Origin: Butyrivibrio sp.
GTDB lineage: Bacteria; Bacillota; Clostridia; Lachnospirales; Lachnospiraceae
Direction: 5' to 3'
Assembly (NCBI GenBank): GCA_015056575.1
Contig: SVGA01000027.1
Location: 1 to 44,286 of the forward strand
DNA: 44,286 nt
The notes below the pieces were generated by a model. The model saw only the letters and a list, made by a program, of their open reading frames with translations. It had not been told where the DNA came from and did not search any database. Position numbers and translations under genes: made by a program. Below, in pieces: positions 40,184-44,286 of the stretch; position 1 is the stretch's first letter; each line of letters opens with the position of its first letter.

Positions 40184-41646
40184 GCTGCCACCTTCCTTAA
40201 TACGTTTGGGAGTGCTGCCTTATCAACCTTTCCGTTTGCATTAAGGGGAAGGCTCTTTAGCTCAACAAAATACTCCGGTATCATGAAATCTGTCAGATAA
40301 TCCTTCATATAATCTGTAATATCTGCAAGCTTAACCCCTTTCTTTTCCGGTACAACATATGCGACCATATAGGAAAGATTATTGTCATCCACTTTTGGCG
40401 CTACATATGCCTGTCTGATAAGATCAGACTTGGTAAGGACATTCTCTACTTCACTTACTTCAACTCTTTTTCCCTTGATCATTATCTGGGTATCTTTTCT
40501 ATGTAGAAAAGCAATGTTACCATCGGGAAGATAATAGCCAAGGTCTCCGCTTTTATACATTCTTCCATTTGCAGTATCTACAAACGCCTTATTCTCCATG
40601 TCGCGGTTTCCTATGTATCCGTCAGAAACACCGTCTCCGAAAATGCAAAGCTCTCCCACTTCTCCGTGGGGAAGTTCTCTTCCTTCTTCGTCCATGACCT
40701 TGATGTCTACCCCAAGCACAGGCTTTCCAACAGGAAATGTACCATCATCAAGTATATTTTCATTGGTGCATCTGCAATACGAAGCACATACTGTAGTCTC
40801 AGAAGGGCCATAGGTATTGTAAACTTCCACCTTTCCGAGCAGATTTGTAACATAAGAAGCTCTTATAACATCCCCGCCGCTTATGAGAAGTCTGAGGCTA
40901 TCAGGTATTTCCGGAAGGTCATTGATCTCCTGTAAAAGATATGGGAAGCCACTAAGCATAGTTACTTTATTTCTCTTGATAAATTGGATAAGCTTTTTAA
41001 CATCTGCTCTTTCTTCATCAGAAGGAATTGCCAAAGCTGCTCCGGATAAAAGAGTTGTAAATACCTCTTCAACAAATATGTCAAAGGAGCATACCGAATG
41101 CTGAAGCATTATATCTCCTATCGCAGGATGAAATTCATTTCTGAACGCTCTCACATAATGACATACATTTGCATTTGTTACTGAAACACCCTTAGGCTTA
41201 CCCGTGGTACCAGATGTATAGAGGATATAAGCAAGCTCTTTTTCATTGTAATCGGCGCTTACTGTAGCATTTTCATCTATAGCAAATCCCTTATCTACAA
41301 TAATATTTGTCAGCTCAGGAAATCTGTCTGCATACTCCGTATATGTGATAAGCACGCTCACCTCGGCTTCTTCCATCATGTATCTGATTCTTTCCTTAGG
41401 GAAAAATGGTTCAACAGGTATATATGCTGCTCCAACACGCAAAGCTGCAAATATTGATGCTATCATTTCAACTGAATGATTCATCATTATGCCAACTCTT
41501 TTGCATCCCTTTGGAAGTCTTGCAGCTATTGAATCTGCCAGTAAAAGCAGTTCCTTTCTGCTCAGAATTCTTTCATTATCAAAAACTGCTAAAGCATCCT
41601 TGTTCTCATTTACCTGCTCCATAAATTGTTCAATTATAGTATTCAT
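40180..41646 (-). CDS. Stand-alone amino-acid adenylation enzyme (NRPS A-domain type)
   Basis: A 488-residue ANL-superfamily enzyme without carrier or condensation domain. Core motifs are in order: A3 LAYILYTSGTTGKPKGVSV, A4 FDIFVEEVF, A5 YNTYGPSETTVCAS, A7 KSGDLGYYLPDG, A8 IKGKRVEVSEVEN and A10 LPLNANGKVDKAAL. The Asp in FDIF corresponds to the residue that binds an amino-acid alpha-amino group, so the substrate is probably an amino acid; DltA-like use of D-Ala is an alternative but fits the A4 region less well. AAAGGAG lies nine bases before the ATG and is buried in a 13-base inverted repeat. A carrier protein must be elsewhere. Confidence 0.9.
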   Translation of the reverse strand: MNTIIEQFMEQVNENKDALAVFDNERILSRKELLLLADSIAARLPKGCKRVGIMMNHSVEMIASIFAALRVGAAYIPVEPFFPKERIRYMMEEAEVSVLITYTEYADRFPELTNIIVDKGFAIDENATVSADYNEKELAYILYTSGTTGKPKGVSVTNANVCHYVRAFRNEFHPAIGDIMLQHSVCSFDIFVEEVFTTLLSGAALAIPSDEERADVKKLIQFIKRNKVTMLSGFPYLLQEINDLPEIPDSLRLLISGGDVIRASYVTNLLGKVEVYNTYGPSETTVCASYCRCTNENILDDGTFPVGKPVLGVDIKVMDEEGRELPHGEVGELCIFGDGVSDGYIGNRDMENKAFVDTANGRMYKSGDLGYYLPDGNIAFLHRKDTQIMIKGKRVEVSEVENVLTKSDLIRQAYVAPKVDDNNLSYMVAYVVPEKKGVKLADITDYMKDYLTDFMIPEYFVELKSLPLNANGKVDKAALPNVLRKVAA

Positions 41647-41651
41647 CTAAA

Positions 41652-41709
41652 AAATCTCCTTTATTTCACATACATCACTTCGTTACAATGCATATGATAA
41701 AGGAGATTT
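41652..41709 (-). promoter_or_regulatory. Hairpin over the ribosome-binding site of the adenylation gene
   Basis: On the minus strand, AAATCTCCTTTAT (41697-41709) and ATAAAGGAGATTT (41652-41664) form a perfect 13-base stem with a 32-base loop. The 3' arm contains the AAAGGAG of the adenylation gene and runs into TTTTTT. The hairpin can therefore block translation, end transcription, or both. A 27-codon ORF crosses it and ends inside its 3' arm. Confidence 0.7.
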
Positions 41710-41744
41710 ACAAAGCCGCACAAGTACGCAGTTTTTTGAAACAT
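41661..41744 (-). CDS. Possible upstream ORF crossing the hairpin
   Basis: Twenty-seven codons beginning MFQKTAYLCGFVN run through both arms of the hairpin at 41652-41709 and stop 14 bases before the adenylation gene ATG. Translation would open the hairpin and feed ribosomes to the gene. No ribosome-binding site is visible before its ATG; a seven-base hairpin with loop TCGG sits there instead. The call is weak. Confidence 0.25.
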   Translation of the reverse strand: MFQKTAYLCGFVNLLYHMHCNEVMYVK

Positions 41745-41748
41745 AGTA

Positions 41749-41973
41749 TCACCGATGATACTTTTGTGTGGTTATGCGGTGTATCCGCCATAAAAAAAAT
41801 ACCTCATAAAGCTTTGCCGTCAGCCTTGCATTGGTCAAGCCATATCCATGGCCTCCGGCTCCATTTAGGAAGTTCACCACATATGGGAGCCCTGATGCAT
41901 CGATCTTCTCAAGCTGTTCCCTTGCCTGCGCAGCTGTATATCCCTTGTTGATTTTCTTTAATACAACATCATC
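41749..41973 (-). pseudogene. Internal remnant of a second radical SAM gene
   Basis: Directly after the stop of the intact radical SAM gene, another frame reads SDDVVLKKINKGYTAAQ, then EQLEKIDASGLPYVVNFLNGAGG, then LTAKLYE and a stop. It aligns with residues about 139-190 of the intact neighbour (GDDWTLNRINKGYHAED, AGIDYWMTFLNGVAGK, SAKIF). Both ends of the gene are missing. It is a decayed paralog of the same family, and the junction lies at the equivalent of residue 139. Confidence 0.75.
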
Positions 41974-41978
41974 ACTCC

Positions 41979-42860
41979 TTACAATGTTCTCTTGCTCTGC
42001 CTAAGTGCTGCCATTCTGCTTAGATCGCCATGCTTTATCTCATGGTCAAGCGCTGCAACAATTTGATCCTTACGCTTTAAGAAATCAGGTCCTGTCAGAT
42101 TCTTACCTGATACCGTATGATGCGTGATAAATGAGCAGTCACATTCAAGGTTCTCTACAAAAAGCTTCAGTTCCTCCAGCATCTCCTTTTCTGACAGTGG
42201 ATCAAATTCGCCCTTCTTGGCTTCCTCCAGAAGCGGAGTGCCGGGGAACAAGGTCAGACCTCCCGTTCCTACGAGCATCGGCTTACACTGACTGAATATC
42301 TTTGCTGAATTTATGGCATGTTCACGACTGTGAGACTTTCCTGCAACTCCGTTTAAAAACGTCATCCAGTAATCTATCCCCGCTTCTTCAAGCTTATGAC
42401 ACTGCTCCAGGATATCCTCAGCATGATAGCCTTTGTTTATCCTATTAAGTGTCCAGTCATCTCCACTCTCAACTCCAAGTGATATTTCTTTCATTCCCAG
42501 TTCCTTAAGGTTCTTTAGTTCTTCCACTGTCTTGTTCTTAAGATCTGACACTCTTCCTGCCAGATAGATGTATTCCATCTTAGGGAGGTATTTATTTATC
42601 ATCTCAAAGATTGGTGCCAGCTTGTCATACGTTAAGACAAGCGGATTAGCAGAAAGAATCTGTATTGTTGTTGCATTCGGATCACTTTTCGACAGTTCTT
42701 TTAGGTCTTCCTCAATCCACTCCATGGGTGACATCCTAAAGGGAACATCCTTATACATAGTGCAAAACTTGCATCTGTTATGAGTACACCCCTGTGTGAT
42801 CTCAAGCAAAGGCCATGTAGGCCAGTATGGGTTTCTGTATACGGTTCCTGTAAAATGCAT
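41979..42860 (-). CDS. Radical SAM protein with CX4CX2C cluster motif
   Basis: A 293-residue radical SAM enzyme. The cluster cysteines are C25, C30 and C33 (GCTHNRCKFC), with four rather than three residues between the first two. SAM-binding stretches follow: IQILSANPLVLT, GMKEISLGVESGDDWTLNRINKGY and LTLFPGTPLLEEAKKGEF, resembling the Elp3/HemN-like radical SAM group. The function is unknown. GGAGG lies eight bases before the ATG. It is divergent from a TetR gene with a palindromic repeat between, so it is probably that regulator's target. Confidence 0.9.
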   Translation of the reverse strand: MHFTGTVYRNPYWPTWPLLEITQGCTHNRCKFCTMYKDVPFRMSPMEWIEEDLKELSKSDPNATTIQILSANPLVLTYDKLAPIFEMINKYLPKMEYIYLAGRVSDLKNKTVEELKNLKELGMKEISLGVESGDDWTLNRINKGYHAEDILEQCHKLEEAGIDYWMTFLNGVAGKSHSREHAINSAKIFSQCKPMLVGTGGLTLFPGTPLLEEAKKGEFDPLSEKEMLEELKLFVENLECDCSFITHHTVSGKNLTGPDFLKRKDQIVAALDHEIKHGDLSRMAALRQSKRTL

Positions 42861-42953
42861 ATCAATCGCCTCCGTTCCTTAAAATATGCTCACATACGGC
42901 TTATATCTTCTGTTTTATGTATATAACATACAACCGAAACTTGTAATTATCTA

Positions 42954-43006
42954 CTTACAGAATTATGATAATGATATATTTTCTTACATATTTGATATTC
43001 TGTAAG
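42954..43006. promoter_or_regulatory. Inverted repeat between the radical SAM and TetR genes
   Basis: Perfect ten-base arms CTTACAGAAT (42954-42963) and ATTCTGTAAG (42997-43006) face each other across 33 bases in the 160-base divergent region. The right arm ends 14 bases before the TetR start codon. The element is well placed as a two-site operator for the adjacent TetR protein. Confidence 0.6.
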
Positions 43007-43020
43007 AAATGAGGTGTGAT

Positions 43021-43548
43021 ATGGCTGAAAGAACAAAGATTTGGATAGCAGACTCTCTTAGAAAGCTGCTCTCCCATAAATCAATAGACAAGATTCGGGT
43101 AACCGAGATCTGTAAGGAAGCTGAGATCGGGCGTCCTACGTTTTACTATCACTTCAAGGACAAATATGACCTGATGGCATGGATGATCTTTCAATCTGCC
43201 TACGATACAGACATCCTTGACCTCGAATCAGCAGCTAAGGCTCTCGATCGAATGAAAAAAGATTGTATATTTTATAAAAGAGCCTACGAAGACAACTCGC
43301 AGACTCCTATGTGGCAATACATGCATGAATATTTCGTGGAGCGTTATGCTCATATGGCAAAGCAGAATCTGGGCACCGATACCCTTGACACTCAGCTCAT
43401 GTACAGTATCAGGCTATACTGTTATGGAACTCTTGGAATGACAAGGGAATGGGTGCTTACCGATAACATTACTCCTTCACGGACAGCTGCACAGATGATG
43501 CTTGAATCCATGCCGGAGGCACTTAAGCAAATACTCTACAGGGCATAG
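43021..43548 (+). CDS. TetR/AcrR-family regulator, DhaS-like
   Basis: About 175 residues. The helix-turn-helix covers the first 55 (LRKLLSHKSIDKIRVTEICKEAEIGRPTFYYHFKDKYDLMAWMIF), in the style of DhaS-type regulators of Bacillota. The C-terminal domain is helical, with YCYGTLGMTREWVLTDN. I start at the ATG at 43021, with GAGG six bases upstream; an ATG 12 bases earlier lacks a site. It probably controls itself and the divergent radical SAM gene. Confidence 0.92.
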   Translation: MAERTKIWIADSLRKLLSHKSIDKIRVTEICKEAEIGRPTFYYHFKDKYDLMAWMIFQSAYDTDILDLESAAKALDRMKKDCIFYKRAYEDNSQTPMWQYMHEYFVERYAHMAKQNLGTDTLDTQLMYSIRLYCYGTLGMTREWVLTDNITPSRTAAQMMLESMPEALKQILYRA

Positions 43549-43609
43549 ATACGACAATCTGTTCACGAATATAGTTACAATGAAGTCTTCTTTGCTTTTT
43601 TCTCTGCTT

Positions 43610-44173
43610 TTATCTGTCAATTTTAAAAAGCTTTGCTGTTACATTTGATATCATCACAGACAATACTACTCCGATGGCTATAACTATAATAAGGCTCCAT
43701 GCAGGGCTAGCAGCCATAAGACTTTCAGCATACCCCGCCGGCATTTCTTCAACGGCGCATTCATAGGTGTAGTCTCTGTTAAACCAGATTTGTCCGTAAT
43801 AACCAAAACTTGAAAATGTCATGATCACAGTAGCTATCACGTCTCCTGTCCAGTTATACTTGAAGACTGCACGTACTGCCTCAGCAAGGACTGTTATGAT
43901 AATGACTGGTATTACATGCCATGCCACAGCATCCTGAATCAACAAAAGTAATAGAATCATTGCAAGCCCAAGGCACGCTGCTACTCCTGGAGCTTTTACC
44001 TTTCTGAATGCGTATATGATGATTCCAGAGAGCAGTATTCCTGCCGTAATCTGATAACACACAAACAGTACCGGCGTAATCGCTCCCGTAACGCACACAA
44101 TCGCTGTTCCTACTGCATACAGAACTGCATAAAGCAGCATCCATAATGCACTCTTTTTGTTCCATTCTTTCAT
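43610..44173 (-). CDS. ECF-transporter S-component-like membrane protein (Trep_Strep family)
   Basis: A 187-residue protein with five or six membrane helices. The segments AVRAVFKYNWTGDVIATVIMTFSSFGYYGQIWFNRDYTYE and PAGYAESLMAASPAW fit the Trep_Strep (TIGR02185-like) family, which behaves as substrate-binding subunit of energy-coupling-factor importers. The substrate is unknown and the ATPase and coupling genes are not in the window. GGGAGG precedes the ATG. A GTTAG-N6-CTAAC palindrome identical in pattern to the ABC exporter operator lies 34 bases upstream, suggesting a shared or paralogous TetR repressor. Confidence 0.75.
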   Translation of the reverse strand: MKEWNKKSALWMLLYAVLYAVGTAIVCVTGAITPVLFVCYQITAGILLSGIIIYAFRKVKAPGVAACLGLAMILLLLLIQDAVAWHVIPVIIITVLAEAVRAVFKYNWTGDVIATVIMTFSSFGYYGQIWFNRDYTYECAVEEMPAGYAESLMAASPAWSLIIVIAIGVVLSVMISNVTAKLFKIDR

Positions 44174-44206
44174 GATGAGGTTCCTCCCTTTAAGTTAATT
44201 ATTTTT

Positions 44207-44222
44207 GTTAGCATTAACTAAC
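44207..44222. promoter_or_regulatory. TetR-type operator before the ECF-like gene
   Basis: GTTAG-CATTAA-CTAAC, a 16-base palindrome with the same arms and spacing as 6856-6871. It lies 34-49 bases upstream of the start codon, where a promoter is expected. Confidence 0.55.
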
Positions 44223-44225
44223 CTA

Positions 44226-44261
44226 TAAAACAAAGAAAGTCCCGGTCTCCCGGGATCTTTC
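44226..44261 (-). terminator. Terminator of a gene beyond the right edge
   Basis: On the minus strand, a stem with GAAAG/CTTTC and CCCGG/CCGGG arms (44235-44261) is followed by TTTGTTTT. It would end a minus-strand gene that lies outside the window. Confidence 0.65.
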
Positions 44262-44286
44262 ATAGTTTCCTATAGATTTACAATTA

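Noticed and set aside
1..44286. CRISPR array, tRNA or rRNA genes, IS element or prophage
   Set aside because: I saw no regularly spaced repeats, no tRNA-like cloverleaf with CCA end, no rRNA sequence, and no transposase, integrase or phage structural protein on either strand.

Overview
The window is chromosomal DNA from a low-to-mid GC Bacillota, most likely a Lachnospiraceae member of the Butyrivibrio/Pseudobutyrivibrio type. This is an inference from protein style, strong AAGGAG/GGAGG ribosome-binding sites, and families common there (DUF6273, YczE/YitT, stand-alone GGDEF proteins, MATE proteins carrying an RsbW-like tail). I saw no rRNA, tRNA, CRISPR array, transposase or phage gene. The density of domain fusions and decayed gene ends marks it as a fluid, accessory-rich region.

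Left part (1-7600). A LysR regulator (+) faces a redox operon (-) of flavodoxin, SnoaL-like protein and aldo/keto reductase, with a truncated hexapeptide acetyltransferase left inside it. Next comes a heterodimeric ABC exporter pair under a TetR regulator, with a palindromic operator GTTAG-N6-CTAAC in the promoter. The same operator recurs at the right edge of the window, before an ECF S-component-like gene.

Middle part (7800-24600). A MATE transporter fused to an RsbW-like ATPase is followed by a potABCD-like polyamine operon with an enlarged PotA and a membrane-anchored PotD. Convergent to it is a three-gene operon (19977 to 14328, -): a YbjN-like small protein, a 1163-residue protein joining an Hsp100/Clp-type AAA+ module to an FtsH-like AAA plus zinc-protease module, and a diguanylate cyclase. 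This is the strongest candidate for an undescribed system. An acyltransferase-DUF6273 protein, a CPBP protease, an inositol monophosphatase and a TauE/SafE permease follow. The TauE leader folds as two mutually exclusive hairpins, one of which hides the Shine-Dalgarno sequence.

Right part (24600-44286), almost all on the minus strand. Main elements are a GNAT-RsgA fusion with a radical SAM protein; a long operon of three methyltransferases, a phospholipase-like/Nudix fusion, oligoendopeptidase F, GNAT and a FlaR-like kinase; a fourth methyltransferase; YczE, DUF1349 and membrane diguanylate cyclase genes; radical SAM plus HxlR; a stand-alone adenylation enzyme with a GNAT partner; another radical SAM protein; a TetR regulator; and the ECF-like membrane protein. 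Two genes, the GNAT-RsgA fusion and the methyltransferase at 33956-34774, have leaders with the layout promoter, short ORF, terminator, gene. That layout is typical of ribosome-mediated attenuation.

Five gene remnants (acetyltransferase, GNAT, Tag glycosylase, SGNH hydrolase, radical SAM) lie between intact genes. A small hairpin repeat with core CTCCGTCCC recurs three times at gene ends.
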